The position numbers and the translations under genes are program-made. DNA of 64,000 bases, from NCBI GenBank assembly GCA_033558025.1, contig JAUCEF010000016.1:558001-622000 (forward strand), read 5' to 3'. This DNA comes from Phytophthora sp. 'mugwort' (Eukaryota > Oomycota > Peronosporomycetes > Peronosporales > Peronosporaceae). The notes beneath the pieces are model-generated. The model was not told the origin of the DNA. It saw nothing but the letters and a program-made list of their open reading frames with translations, and searched no databases. Below, piece by piece: positions 22,269 through 34,207 of this stretch; within the stretch, counting starts at the first letter, position 1; the number at the start of each line of letters is the position of its first letter.

Positions 22269-23276
22269 TCAATACTGCGTCCTGTTGCCTTTCTTTGCTA
22301 AAACTTCAATACATCTTCGTGGCATGGACTCAATGAGCGACGTTAGCAGTGCGATGGGTATTGATTCCCAAGCCTCATATAGTGCTGCCTTTAACTGCGG
22401 CACACTTTCAAACTGTTTTCCGTTTGCATATACCCTCCTGCGCATAATAGACCATAAGTTCTCCATTGGATTGTGATTGGTGATTTTGATGGCCAGTCGA
22501 GCACGTTAATCACTTGCTCAGCAAAACCCTCCTTGGCGCACTTGGACGCGTGAATGCTTGCATTGTCCTGCTGGTAGATAAAATTGATACCATAGTTCAG
22601 ATGAGCAAACGAGAGGAGATACTCGGAGACCGTAGAGCCGTGGTCATCCGAGTTCTGCCTCCCCGTAAGGATCATTAGGGGCGTCTTCCTACGCAAGCTG
22701 AAGCCAGCCCAAACCATGATAGATCCGCCACCAGTCTGCTGGCGCCTGGTCTGGCGGGGTGGCTTTCGCAGGTCACGCCAGTAGTGCTGGAAGCCATCGG
22801 GTCCATCTAGGTTCCACTTCTTCTCATCGGAGAAGATAATGAAGTCCCAGATGGTCCCTGTGTCTTTGCGCACCATCATGGGCTGGCCCACGCCTTTCGT
22901 CGCTTCATGTCCTCTGGGTTAAGGGGGAGCGTGTTCACCATCTTGGTGTACACCAACCAGGCCACCCTTGCTAGGGTGCGCTGATGGTGCGCACCGAGAC
23001 GGTGAGCTGGAGCTCCATCTTGAGCTGCGCAGCCGACGACGTGCCCTTGGCTGCGGCGCGGATGAGACGGCGGGTCTCGCGGTCGGAGAGTGCTGGGGCT
23101 GGTCCTGGACGCTTGGCCTCCTGGCGTTGCGGTGTGGGCGAGGTGACGCGTCTGATAGTGTGAGTGCAGCGCCTCGTGCTCTTTGCAACAGCACGAGTGC
23201 TTAACCTAGCTAATCGAAGCTCTTGAATCCTGCCCTTCTCGCGCTCGGTCACTCGAGGCTTCTTGTTACTTGTCAT
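22269..23276 (-). pseudogene. Tc1-like transposase, decayed
   Basis: The ATG at 23276 opens a basic HTH region (VTEREKGRIQELRLARLSTR, then KRPGPAPALSDRETRRLI) up to a break near 22971. From 22891 the catalytic domain is readable. The first Asp is in IIFSDEKKWNLDGPDG, and WAGFS follows. The second Asp is in YQQDNASIHASKC, and DWPSKSP is followed by a small deletion that removes the usual third acidic residue. The frame then resumes at 22466 with MENLWSIMRRRVYANGKQ to a stop at 22269. Two frameshifts plus loss of the last catalytic residue make it inactive. Confidence 0.85.
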
Positions 23277-23375
23277 CTCCAACTTTGCACAATGAGCCGC
23301 TAGGCAGCACCAGTGACAGCGGTCCCCCAGCTCCAGTAACTAGTCTAATGCCACTCTTTTTCATTTGGCAATCAT

Positions 23376-23608
23376 TCTTTTATATTTGGTTTTTGTATGC
23401 TTTGAGCGGATGATCCAATGTGTCGCACTGCTGGAATGGAAATTTGTATAGAAGGTTCCCTGCAGGCTGCGAAATTGCAGTTGTTAGCATAAATCTCGGC
23501 TTTCTACTGGTGACAGAAGCAGCATAACTAAATCGTAGTCGATAACTCCTAATATTGACGGAGCTTTGCCCACAAAAGTGGGTGGGTGATCTATCCTGTC
23601 GTGGAGTG
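23376..23608 (-). repeat. Right long terminal inverted repeat of Tc1-like element
   Basis: Partner of 22016-22257; ends directly at the TA target duplication. Confidence 0.8.
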
Positions 23609-23610
23609 TA

Positions 23611-24189
23611 GTACATGTATTTGGTTAATCGTACGCGTATTTATGGTTCTTCGAAATTGTATTTTTAACAGGGCATGCCTGTAAGAAAAGGCTACAAAAA
23701 CTGGGAAACCGAAAAAAAATAAATCCGGGAATTATGTTACGGATTTGGAATGTTGCTCATAGCATGCGACGAATTTTTTAAGCTGCATACCACAGTCGCT
23801 ATAGCATGACTTGGATGCATATCGCCAATAGCATTGCCAATGTTGATGACCTGGTTGTACGGCTGTTTGGAGTTTTAAGACCAATCTTTCCAAGGTTTAG
23901 AAAATTAGAGAATTGATGTCGCGAAGAGTTGTACGTTGTACTTCCCCCTCCCTCAGATCGCACCGATGCAGAGAATTAAATACTAATAATGGAGAGCCGT
24001 CGCGCATGTCGCTCCTTGACTGCCTTGTCCCGGGCTCCAACCGTTGATGGTCATCGGTTGATGTTCATCGGCCTTGAGCGCTTCCCCCCCCCCCCGTCTA
24101 AAATGCTGTCAGCTGGGTAGGTCGACTGTGCGAGTCATACGATCGTATATATATAAGGCGCTAAAGTGAGTATGGAAGGATGATGTGAC
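23611..24189. other. Spacer
   Basis: AT-rich, no gene recognised. A run of C is at 24066-24079. Confidence 0.45.
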
Positions 24190-24340
24190 ATCAGATGTAC
24201 AAGATCCCCCAGAGGTTTTCCGGAAAATCTGAAAACCTGGAGACCACACAGTGGAGGCGTTTTGTTGCCGCGCTAGTAAAGAGAAGGAAGTTGGCAGAAT
24301 CGTCCTGCAAACACCATAACCAGAGGTTTGAAACAATCAG
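24190..24340 (-). pseudogene. Fragment of a pogo/Tigger-like transposase
   Basis: A short frame reads LLFTSAATKRLHCVVSRFSD. It corresponds to the LPILYLSTATKPRW region of the copy-2-type transposase (about 5340). No other domain is present, so it is a truncated relic about 110 bp outside the piggyBac-like element. Confidence 0.5.
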
Positions 24341-24453
24341 CTTGCTAATGGTGCTAGTTACGTAGTTGTACTGGAAGACCGCATTTTGTTGTTTCTTCGA
24401 TTCCCTCCGTTTTGACACATTTTCTCCCTCTTCTTACAGGCATGGTCTGTTAA

Positions 24454-27400
24454 CCCCAATGATCAATTTTGGTAGGACAAACGAAAGGATCAAAATTTGA
24501 GCGTCTCGCTTGGGAAGACGATTGCATGAGCGCGACAGATCACCATGACGGCAAGTCTCTCCTGAACAGTATTAACGAGATAGAGTGAAGTTCATGCATA
24601 TTGACGTCGCTACAAGCCACCCAACTCATGCAACTAGAATTAGCTGCAAAACGCGTTTTAACCTAGCTCCTAGGACAAATGTTTTAGAGCAACGGACGAG
24701 AATTTAACTTTTGTTCAAGAGTAAGCTGGCATATTACCCGCCGATAAGCGAGCCGATCGACGAAGTGGCTTCGTAACGTGTCTTAGAACTTCGCGGTCAT
24801 TCTGCTCCAGTGACGAGCTTGACCGTTTGCGAGAAGGAGGATGCCCAGGCTCGTCAATCCTAGCGTTAATCTCGCGCCACAAGGCAAGGTGCTGGTACAA
24901 CATCGAGTTATCGTCACAATGACCCAACCCTTCCGGGGTAAACGACGACAGAGGGGTATCCGACGAGTAGATCAAGTTGAGACAGGTTTCTTTGACGCTC
25001 ATAAACGCAAGCTAGTATGCATCGACAATATCAGCACCAATAACGTGAACGACGCGAGTAATAGATGCGGTGTTGCCTATACCGATGAATCCATCTCCAA
25101 GTGACCCGCAAATGATATTTTGAAGCAGCTGAGAGCGATGGGTTTGATCCGGGACCAACCGCTTGAATGTCACGCTATCCGAAGCCGATTCCAAATGGAT
25201 AGAAGTAAATCTACCCCAACCACCAGCGAGAGAGATTTCAGTGTCAATTGTACTGGTTCTAGTTCTTGTTATGCACTCCAGTACAGCGTGAAACCGCGCC
25301 TAGGGTGATGGGGGAGGGGTTATCAGTGCGATATCATCAGGAGAGAACGCAAGATACTTCCTATGATATAGGGATAACCGATAAATCAGTATATCCCCCA
25401 ATAGAAGCCACGTTATCTACGTACTGACACAGCAACCCGTAAGATGTCGTCTCCACGATGCGGAAGCATGGATATCGATCGAAAAATGACGTCACTCGCG
25501 AGCAGGTAATGCTTTCGTTCTTTATAGCAATTTTCATGTCCGAAGATGCCATTGGAGTAAGAAACCACGCCGCAAGCTGCGTTGCGCCTGGGGATTTGAC
25601 ACTGCTACTTTGCTTGCGAGTGAAATTAACCGTGTCGGTTGTTCAACAGCCGATTAATCAGCTCACGTTTGTTATCCGAGGTGGCACTACCGCGATCGCG
25701 GCAGACCTGCTGTAAGTCCTTGTTTTTGACCTTCTCTAGAACCGAGCTGGAAAGATTTTCAGGCCCGGAATCGCTGCAGCTCGCTTTGCGACCAGTGTCA
25801 ACTGCTATACATAATTTTTTCAGCAACGTTTGCACAAAAGTATGTTGAATCAAATCGTAGTTCTCATTCCCCCCCCCGTTTCCATCATCGTCGTCTTTGG
25901 CGTGGACTACGTGTTTAGCAAGAGACCGTAGAAGTTGGATCGCTACTAGTCCAGTACCACGAAACTGACGCATGAGAAACCAGTCCGGTGTGCGTTGGCA
26001 TTCGGCCAGTATGGCCACAAAACTTTTAAAAACCGTGAATTTGTGTCCACTGTTCCGACGTGGTACTGATCTGGAAACGTAAGACCACTTTCCCGGCCCA
26101 GCCGAATTTTCAAGGGTATTACACAGCACAACATTCCCGAGGCCAGACCGATACGCTAACGTGTGCATTGAAGTAACCGATGTGCCTTGTGTCGAGCGGA
26201 CTGCGTACTTTGATTGTGGCCCACTTATCGGTTTTGCTCCCTTCTCACCCACACGCGTTTGCGCTTTGCTCGCTGCCTTACCAAACGTGAACGGAAAGCT
26301 TCGGTTGCGCTTATGAGTTCCAGTGATTGAAGATCCACACTCAATAATTTGCCAGTTCACTTCTTTCGACCGATAGCCGCTGTCAAACGCGAACAAAACA
26401 CCAGGAAGACGCATTTGGCTGTCCGTAGAGACACCGGACAGCGACGGCATGATAATTCGAACTACGTCGACGACAACCCCACCCCTGGAACCATTATGAC
26501 CATCAAGAAACAATCCCATAGCTAGAGCCACAACACCATGCTGTACTGGACCAAAACTAAGACAATTTTTGAAGACATTATATATCAGATTTCTGACAGA
26601 ATCGTTTATCAATGTCCAAAAGGAAGCACCTACCCTTTTGCAGGATTTTGGGTTTGTGTGAGACCAAGATCATCATAACTTTACTCGAACGAAGGCACAG
26701 TAAATCGTCATCCGGACTCGCGACTGAGACCCCATTCACAAATCCAATCTCTGAGCACACTCTGCGCATGGCATCCATTGCATGTGATAGCTGACGATCA
26801 TGCTCAAAGGGGGCATTCCAGGTGTTAGACGAAGGTGCAATTCTTCCAATTTGGGCTCCTAGCGCTTTCAACAGCGCAAAGTAGCTTTTTGCCTTCATCA
26901 CCGTTTTGACCGGAGGGTAGATCCCTTTGTTCAACGGATCGGAGAACGATGTTGGCGTGACGTCGTAAATGCACAGTCGGAGTTCAACTTGCAAGAAAAC
27001 CTTCACCTCCGTCACTGAAGTAAATGTACTCGCCTCCAAAATTGCTGTGATATGCTGCATTACCAGCATGAGCACACTCGGCTCCAGCCATACTCGCATG
27101 ATATCAGCTACTCCGACTTCTGCAGAAAGAGGTCGCTGCTGTGTACCGTACATTCGCACCATGAGTCGGTCTAGCACGCCCGTAGTCTCCTTTCTTACCT
27201 TGTTGAGGAGAAACGTCTCAACATTGTCGACATCAAGGTGGACTGTGGGCTCCTCAATAAACGCCCACTTTTGCGTCGATCCTGTAGAAATTTCATCGAG
27301 ATCGAGATCGCCATAATCATCGTAACTCGAATCTGAATAGGTGCTCTCTGCGTCCGACATCGTTGAGAGTAGCTCATAGCATTCTGTTTCCCCTGATACA

Positions 27401-27703
27401 CTACTGAACTCGCCACGTCAGTTGCTCTGATCAAATTGACAACGCTGTAGCAGCCGCCATCAATAGTGCAGCAGCGCATAGCAGGGCTGGAGCGTACGGA
27501 GGGTCTTGTGGGGAGGCTGCGAAGCACCAGCGTGGGCAGAGCGGTGCGAACCCGCGTCTGGAGCTGTCAACATTGAAGTGCGGAAGGAAGAGTGAAGGTC
27601 AAAAATTTGTTCTACGGCTCGCAGCGCCATAGGATAAAATGGCTGGAGCTATTTTTGGCCAATGCCGGTTTGATCGTTTTTGCTAGGACAAATTTCACTG
27701 GGG
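24454..27703 (-). mobile_element. PiggyBac-like DNA transposon, TTAA-flanked
   Basis: Both borders are TTAA (24450-24453 and 27704-27707), the hallmark target site of piggyBac. Inside them the ends read CCCCAATGA (left) and CCCCAGTGA (right, inverse), matching the CCC start of piggyBac terminal repeats. The motif TAGGACAAA occurs three times near the ends (24473, 24671, 27684). Length is 3250 bp. One long, interrupted minus-strand gene fills it. TTAA plus CCC ends is the main evidence; the protein only weakly resembles classical piggyBac transposase. Confidence 0.65.
24715..27360 (-). pseudogene. Putative piggyBac-like transposase with SAP domain, interrupted
   Basis: Reading starts at ATG 27360 with an acidic N-terminus (MSDAESTYSDSSYDDYGDLD), and about 260 residues are open to 26578. 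A one-base frame change at about 26595-26612 leads into a second 328-residue frame. That frame holds LFAFDSGYRSKEVNWQIIEC and SSITGTHKRNRSFPFTFG, reminiscent of the DN-FTS...GTxRxNR block of piggyBac transposases, and ends in a SAP-like DNA-binding motif (LEKVKNKDLQQVCRDRG followed by KRELINRLL, about 25720-25640). Further protein-like sequence follows in other frames: SRVTSFFDRYPCFRIVETTS (about 25490-25420) and ARFHAVLECITRTRTSTID, with HVIGADIVDAY ending at an in-frame TAG (about 25012), then 95 residues ending at 24715. Introns may explain some changes of frame, but the TAG and the 26.6-kb shift suggest decay. Confidence 0.6.
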
Positions 27704-27746
27704 TTAAGTTTATAAACTAATCTCGCTTCCAACATCAAATCTAATA

Positions 27747-29799
27747 CCCTAGCTTTCCTGTCATTGGCGTCGTTTCTGTCATTGGCGACACTCTCCTATT
27801 TGAAGCAACCAAAACGCAGGTAGGTATTTACCGCATTCGTAAAAACTCCCGAAAAGCGGATGGACGAGACTAAATTAGGACCGGCAAATCCTACTCTCGC
27901 TCACGACCACTGATGGCGGCATTAAAAGGCAGTTCAGGAGCCATTTTAAGCTTGACATCGCCATGGCAAAGACGCGGGTAGAACACGCCTCGGCGGCGCT
28001 GGCCGCAGAGAGAAGCAGTATCTGGGGAAGCCTTACAGCTACGCGTTCAAACTCAGTATGATCAGCCATATTTGGCAAAGCAAGAGCGTGAAGGAGACGA
28101 TGGAGCGCTTCTTCCCCGAGATCGAGTTCTCTGAGCAGAGCGAGAAGCGGAAGTCATGTATAAATGGGAGAAGTTGCACAAGATAATCGAGCAGCGCGTG
28201 GCAACGCGTCTCAGGCTGGCCAGTGCAGGATGCGCGAGATCGGCACCGCGACAGTGCTGTCTGCGGAGGTGGAGACGGCGCTGGTCGAGTGGATCAACGC
28301 TATCGCCGCGATGGTGTCCCGGTTTCGGCCCAGATGCTGCGTCTGAAAGATATCGAGGTCGCGCAACGCTGGCATTCCCCGCAGCGACTTTGCGGCATCA
28401 TACCAGTGGCGCCGGCGCTTCTGGAAGCGCCATAGACTGTCGTTTCGTGCGAGGACTCGTCAGGGCCAGGCGCCACCGCCGGAAGCCATGATGCGCGCCA
28501 TCGATTCGCCAAGGAGGTTCGGCGACAGGCGATCGCCGAGGACGTTACCGCCATCTATGACACCGACCAGACGGACGTGTTCTTCGAGGTGCTGCCCCGG
28601 ACGACGATCTCACCCACCGGCGCCTCCACCGTTTGGGTCAAGTGCGGCAAGAAGGAGAAGGAACGGATGACGGCCATGCTGCTAGGTGACATGAGCGGCG
28701 GCAAGTACCCGTTGTTCTTGGTGCTGGAGCTTGTCCAGCAGCGCAACAGAAACCCGCGCTGCCAACACCCAGCTGCGCCATGGGTTCGGACGCTACGTTT
28801 GGAAGGAGGTCAAGCCTCTGTAGAAGAAAAAAAAAGGTACAAGGTGCAGATCTACGCGAACAAGACTGCGTGGAGGAACGGTGCGCTGACGATCGAATTC
28901 CTGCGCTTCCACTTCGGCGACCGCCATCTGTTCAGCCCCATCATCATGCTCTTGCTCGACGACGTCAGCGGTCACTGGGTGCCTGAAGTTGTTGAGTACG
29001 CGGTGAGTATCAACATCGTGCTCGTCAAGGTCCCTCCGGGTCTGACATGGCTTTGTCAGCCAGCGGACGTCGTGTGGATCAAGCTACTGAAGGATCGTCT
29101 GCGTAAGTTTTGGGTACGTCAACTACAGAACCAGCTACGTGAGTATTTAGATTGCTCGACGGATGCAACGTTCGCTATAAAGGCATCGAACAGAGAACAG
29201 TAGTGAAGTGGGCGATTCAGGCCTGGGACGACATCCGTGCTCGCGTCGTCAGTGCCGGATTTAGAAAGTGCATGCTAGACGAGACTACTCCTGCTGGGGC
29301 GCCCCAGGATGAGATGGAGGGCTCCGAGTTGCAAATTGCTCTCGACGACGTTCTAACTCAGCTTAAGAAGCTCTCTGTGGTTGACGTCACTGCTAAGAGA
29401 TCTTTGACTGACAAAGACGACGTTGTGGACTCCGTTACCGGTAGTACTGAATTAGGTGAGGGCACAGAAGAAGAATAAAACAGGGCAACTAAGTACACCT
29501 ACATTCACCCCATATTCACTAAGTCGGCTATCAACTAACCATAGGCCTTGTCCAAGTGACCACCCAGCGTCCCAAGCGGAGGTAACCTCGGCCTATAGTT
29601 TGGTGTTCGCAGCTACTTGTGTGTTCACTTGGGCGGCATATCGAAAACCTCCAACGACAAAACATTTTAGAGTGGTACACAGTATTTTGTGAGCAGCAGA
29701 TGGGTTTTTACGAGATCCTGTCAAAAGCGACAATAACGAATGAGATATTTTGGCTGAAACAGCGTGCAGATGCAAGTCGCCAATGACAGGTATTTAGGG
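27747..29799 (+). mobile_element. Pogo-like DNA transposon (copy 5)
   Basis: Imperfect terminal inverted repeats begin CCCTA and share CCTGTCATTGGCG (left 27747-27769, right inverse 29778-29799) with one indel. They are flanked by TA (27745-27746 and 29800-29801). CTGTCATTGGCG occurs a second time just inside the left end. Length is 2053 bp. Confidence 0.85.
27963..29478 (+). pseudogene. Pogo-like transposase, partly intact catalytic domain (copy 5)
   Basis: The N-terminal third is scrambled by stops and shifts. From about 28548 a frame is open to 29203 with all three catalytic blocks: IYDTDQTDVFFEVLPRTT (first Asp), IIMLLLDDVSGHWVPEVVEY (second), and CQPADVVWIKLLKDRLRKFW (third). WVKCGKKEKERMTAMLLGD lies between them. 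A shift at about 29190 moves into a frame with QAWDDIRARVVSAGFRKC and an acidic tail to 29478. It is the best-preserved DDE domain of the related set (copies 1, 4, 5, 6). Confidence 0.85.
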
Positions 29800-29801
29800 T
29801 A

Positions 29802-30424
29802 CTGTGCTTCCCACCTAAATTTACCAAAATTGACCGATTTAGCGAATCGCCTATACAATTATTCAGCCATTTGATCATGCCCAGTCTATGCGCTCGTTAG
29901 GAGTGTTTCGTACTTAATAGAGTTGTATAGTGGATGCAAGTAATTTGCCAATCGTGAGCGATGTGGTGCATGATTGATTCGATGAATCGCGCACGGAAAT
30001 TTTGAGTAGAACCGGTACTGTACAAATCTCTAGAGACGGTTCGTGCGGTTTTCGATTCTGCCCAATCGACCAAAAACTTCGAATAGAACGCGCAATGTAA
30101 AAGTAAACGTTCATATATACTATCGTAATAGTAATTATATATACCGGTATAAGAGAGGAAGCAGGTCGCTATGCCGTTACCTCGCATGTATAGGCGACAT
30201 CATTATCACTGTGCTTATTCTAATGTATAACCGATCAACCAGCTGATTCGTTAGATTTCCATCATAATCGGAGCGTGATGTGTTCGTGTTAACGTACTGA
30301 GCAAAAACGCAGATTAAGTTTCCATCTGCCTGGTCGACCGAGATGAAAATAAAATAAAAGTGCAGTAGACGCCACGTCGGAGCCCTCACCATTGCGGCGG
30401 ATGAGGATGAAGGGGATCGGTACT
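29802..30424. other. Spacer between transposon and gene island
   Basis: AT-rich, no gene seen. Overlapping short frames have no domain. The part near 30425 is the 3' flank of the minus-strand basic-region gene. Confidence 0.5.
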
Positions 30425-31529
30425 TCACCACGTGAAGTGGTATTGCTCCAACGGCGCGTAAGGGTGGAACCGGCTGGGCCCGAGCACGGCGCTGCGACCG
30501 ATGACCTTGTCAGCACTGTGGCGCCACTCGCTCACCGTGCGCAGCTTGTCCTTGTCCGAGTACTCGCGAATGCGTGAGATCTCCTCCCACGCCTGGAGGG
30601 AGTGCATGGCAATGCGATCCTGGCGGAGCGCACGCTCCTCGAGCTTGAGCAGCAGCAGCTTATAGCGTAGTGACTCATGACCGCCCTGCTCGATGCGGAC
30701 GTAAGGTCTGCAGCATTCCTTACGGACAGCGTCCAGCTTCATCTCAAGAGACAGCCACGCATCGCGCTGCATCGTGAGGTCTTTCTGTAGAAATAAGAGG
30801 GAGAGTCGGTTGGTTATTTCACGAACGTGACGAGTTTGAGATGATAACAAGGGTACTCACTCTCTTCCGGCCGCGGTAACGTTTCTCATAGCCACGTTGG
30901 CGCCGTCGAAGCCGCTCCTTGTCCTCGTCGTTAATGGTGTCGTCAAGAATGACACGAATGGGTAGCGGCTGAGGGGAGCGCCTCACTGCGAAGAACTGAG
31001 GGACATTGTCGAAGTCGTACTCTGGTTTGACGAAGACGCCCTCGTTGTTGTGGTTTGGGCTGGCGGTAAACACCATAGGCTCCTGCTTGACGAGGGGCTC
31101 AAAGTCGTAGAATTCCACGGGCGGAGGGCAGCACGGGGGCAGGTACACCACCGAAGAGGGCGAACTAGGTAATACACAGCCCGTTGTTGGAGACGGGCGG
31201 AGCAAACTGAACGAGCTATCCACCGCCGTGACCTTCGGAGCAGTTAAGTCGTCCTGCAACAGCATCGCGTGGAAGTCGTCGAGCGCCAGGAAGTGCGCGT
31301 CCAGCTCCTCCGCGAAGAGATATCCGGCTGTGGGCTGCATGGCCGCTAGCTGATACTCGTCCTCCATATCCGGCTGCGACGGTGATGACAAATCTGGAAC
31401 TGACAACGAGTTGAAGCGAGCAGTTGAAGGTCTCACCTCCGTTGCAGAGCTTGTCGTTGTGTCATCGTGGGGTGATTCCGAAGCGGCAAAGACGCAATTA
31501 GTGGTTGGAACAATGCGCGCAGCGTGCAT
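30425..31529 (-). CDS. Basic-region (bZIP-like) nuclear protein, family member C
   Basis: Two exons (31529-30861 and 30784-30425) surround a 76-bp intron starting GTGAGTACCC and ending TTTCTACAG; the product is 342 residues. The N-terminal half is acidic and rich in P, S and T, as in activation regions. A basic stretch ERLRRRQRGYEKRYRGRKRK (residues about 205-224) is split by the intron and runs into a helix (DAWLSLEMKLDAVRKE). The C-terminal 100 residues are helical and charged. The basic motif aligns with those of the two genes at 33449 and 34524 (QxxYxxRxRxxKK), with the intron in the same place. This resembles oomycete bZIP basic regions lacking the usual Asn, but a clear leucine zipper is not visible. 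A nuclear DNA-binding regulator is therefore an inference. The ATG at 31529 is the first; the ATG of MEDEYQLAAM further in is an alternative. Confidence 0.72.
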
Positions 31530-33448
31530 GGTGATGACGTGCGCTAAGGCCGAAGACGATGTCTCGACGGAGGTTGCGGCCTTCTGTCAGATCGTTCCGA
31601 CCTTGACCACGAACGATTCGAAGACCGCCACAATTTTAAGGCCACGACCGCTGCAGTGGGAGCGCACATATCATGGTTAAAAAAATCACCAATGGGTGAT
31701 GTAGCCGTGGACGTCGGTGCAGTCAAATTTGCCATACAGTAAAAGATCGGTTCGGAGAATGAGACGGAGGCGACTACTCTGGCCAAATGCGACCACGGAC
31801 ATCATTGCTCCGGTGCGTGAGGCTACTTTTGTGTGCGATTTTAATGGCAGTATTAAATTAATCTAAAGCTGTCAAGCTGCGTTGTCTCGCGTATGCAAAC
31901 CCACCGGGAGAATGGTAACCGCGTGTTCAATTGGTGCTAATGGGTTCACGTGATCAAATGTGGCCGGCACGCGTTGTTTTCCTGACCCAACCACGAATTT
32001 TGTCACGACGGCTGAAACTGTGCCTGATACGCCCCTTCAGCCCATCCGCAGCTTGCCCGTCCTATTTGTTTACAAAGTTTGTAACAAACAGCATTCACGC
32101 CACCAAAATGGCGAGGGCAGTTCGTACCTTGGTATCCTACAGCTCGCAAGTTCGATGGCATTCTGATGACATCTTTGAGTGGTGGTTACAGGCGATGGGA
32201 CACCTGCACAGGCGCAGGGCTGAAATGTGTCGAGGGAGATTATTTGACATCCTCGAGGTATTAATAATAGTGATGTGGAATTGGAGGTGTACAACTGATG
32301 CTGCCGGCGCTCAAGACCGAGTTTTCGCCTCGTGGGTGCGCTAGGTAGATGTTGTCGCTCAACCTCAATTGTCACCCACACAATGCCTTAATGACTGACT
32401 TGAAACTTGTCGAGGCACCGACTTTAAAACTCTTCTACTTGGGCCCAAAGCTTGAAGGTTGTGGCCCAACCGATGATGAAAATGATGAACTGCAAAGCTG
32501 AGTGTCACGGGTTATTGGTGGCCTTCATGCTGCATGGAGAAGAAGACAATGTGTCATCACTATAAAATAAAACTTATGACGAATAAGGCGGTGCTGTGAG
32601 ACTTTGTTTAGGCTTGACTCGAGCTATGATTCGAGCGCTAGGTGCAGTTCTCTGTACTGGCAACTTCAAGGTTGGAACGGTGCTGGACTCTGCCCCGTCG
32701 CCGCTTCGCGCATTCGAAAATTCGGTGGTATAACTACTGTACGAGGCCAACACACTTACGCACCCCCAGCGCCGGTCGAATATTTCCCTGATTCGGTTAT
32801 CGATGGATGGGGCATTTTGGTGGCAATGTATAATATCAACTAGCACAGCATTTCGGCCTCCAACGACTACAAGCTTACCCACCTTGGTCAGGGCATGGAA
32901 AGGAACTTGAACCCCATTACCATATTAATAAATGTTCACTGACGTGGTACTGCTGGTCACCGGGTGACAAGCGTCGCAGATGAGACGACCCCGACTTTCA
33001 CGAATGTAAGAGCCAAGCGCGATAATATTGTCATCAAGCTCCTGAACCCAAACCAAAGGCTTCGCTGTCAGTTACATTGGGAGCCCCACCGTTTCACCAC
33101 CAAACTTGCACCCTCATGCACCTCGTCGGTACTGGTAAATTCAGCAGCAAATGCACGTGGCCGCTGGGCTTCATACGGTAGACATTGAACACAGCTTCAA
33201 GTCGGGCTCCACCGACGAGTCGGTCGTGGCAGCAATGGGCCAGCAAGCGCTTGGTACAGTGGCCTCAAGCTCAACTCAGACATTGTAGCCATCTTCATGG
33301 GTGAAGTGAAGGTAGCATTCACCTCGAAGTGGCCTCAATCGAACGATACATTTGTTGCTACATGTATCTAGCCCAAGTCGCGAATGAGGCTCTTCGCGGG
33401 CCATTCTGCAAATTTCCCGCTTCTGTCCACAGGGTATCTTCTGTCAGT
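31530..33448. other. Intergenic stretch, no firm gene
   Basis: Upstream flanks of two divergent family genes. A minus-strand frame at 32882-32574 and plus-strand frames at 31931-32344 and 32964-33188 lack domains, start context and splice support. A pair of AG acceptors just before 33449 (CCACAG at about 33428-33433) suggests an intron in the 5' untranslated region of the next gene. Confidence 0.4.
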
Positions 33449-34207
33449 ATGCCTGACTATGAGCTCCGCGCCTTGTGCACCTTCCTCAACGAGTTGAGTC
33501 TCGACGAGATCATCCAGTATGGTCCGGATGAAGCTGCTGCGTTCACGTTTGAGACCGAGAGCACCTACAGCGACGCGAGCAGCCTCGACGACGACGAGTG
33601 TATCCGCTCTGTTACAGGGACCACGTCGGACGAAGCCAGCGACAGCGAATGTCTGCAGCCGCAAATCGACTGCCCAAAGAAGAAGAAAAAGCCAAAGACG
33701 GAACTTCAACGGCAGCTCCAACAGAAATACGATAAAAAATGGCGAGCCAACAAAAAGGTGAGTGATACGTAATCGATATTTGCATTATCTGGTTTTGTTC
33801 CTCACGCTTTCCTACTATCCATACAGGCATATCGCAATGTCGGGTGTGGCATTTTTGTCACCGCATTGCAACGACTCGTCGGGTTAATGCAGTTCCGCCT
33901 CGTGAAGACGGAGAACGAGGTCAGTCTGCGCTGTCTCGCCAAGATGAACGGCATCGTCATTCCAGCAGGATACACGGAACAGCGCCAGTTAGAGCTGAAC
34001 GAAGGAGCCATCGAGTGCGTTAAGGCCACTGCGGAGGATTGGGGCAAACGAAAAAACGGCGAGTCCGGCAAATGCTTCTTGAAGCGCGAAACGAACGAGA
34101 TCCAAGGTCTCTTGAGTATCTTGCTGACACTTGGCGAGCAGTTGAGTGTAGTGACGAATGAGCTGCGGTGGCGACTAGAAAGGAAACCCATAGGAGTATT
34201 CGTGTAA
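33449..34207 (+). CDS. Basic-region (bZIP-like) protein, family member A
   Basis: Two exons (33449-33757 and 33827-34207) are joined over a 69-bp intron (GTGAGT to ATACAG); the product is 229 residues. The N-terminus PDYELRALCTFLNELSLDEI matches SDVELVAVWDFLNDSNIDEI of the next gene. An acidic Ser-rich linker follows, then LQQKYDKKWRANKK directly before the intron, aligned with the basic motif of the other two family members. Exon 2 gives a helical domain of about 126 residues ending ELRWRLERKPIGVFV, matching the ELAWCLDQKPSGVWV ending of the neighbour. No known domain is recognised. The start is the ATG that opens the conserved N-terminus; an upstream in-frame ATG is rejected because it precedes a likely 5'-UTR acceptor. 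Confidence 0.75.

Larger units (their letters stand above)
22016..23608 (-). mobile_element. Tc1-like transposon with long terminal inverted repeats
   Basis: Both ends read CACTCC, then one variable base (G left, A right), then CGACAGG, and are flanked by TA (22014-22015, 23609-23610). Similarity between the arms continues inward for about 240 bp (22016-22257 versus 23376-23608 inverted) with scattered mismatches and small gaps. Length is 1593 bp. One decayed transposase lies on the minus strand between the arms. The long repeats resemble the IR/DR architecture known from some Tc1 elements. Confidence 0.88.

Noticed and set aside
31931..32344. 137-residue plus-strand frame upstream of the tandem paralogues
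   Set aside because: No similarity to the paralogue family, no domain, and no start or splice support.
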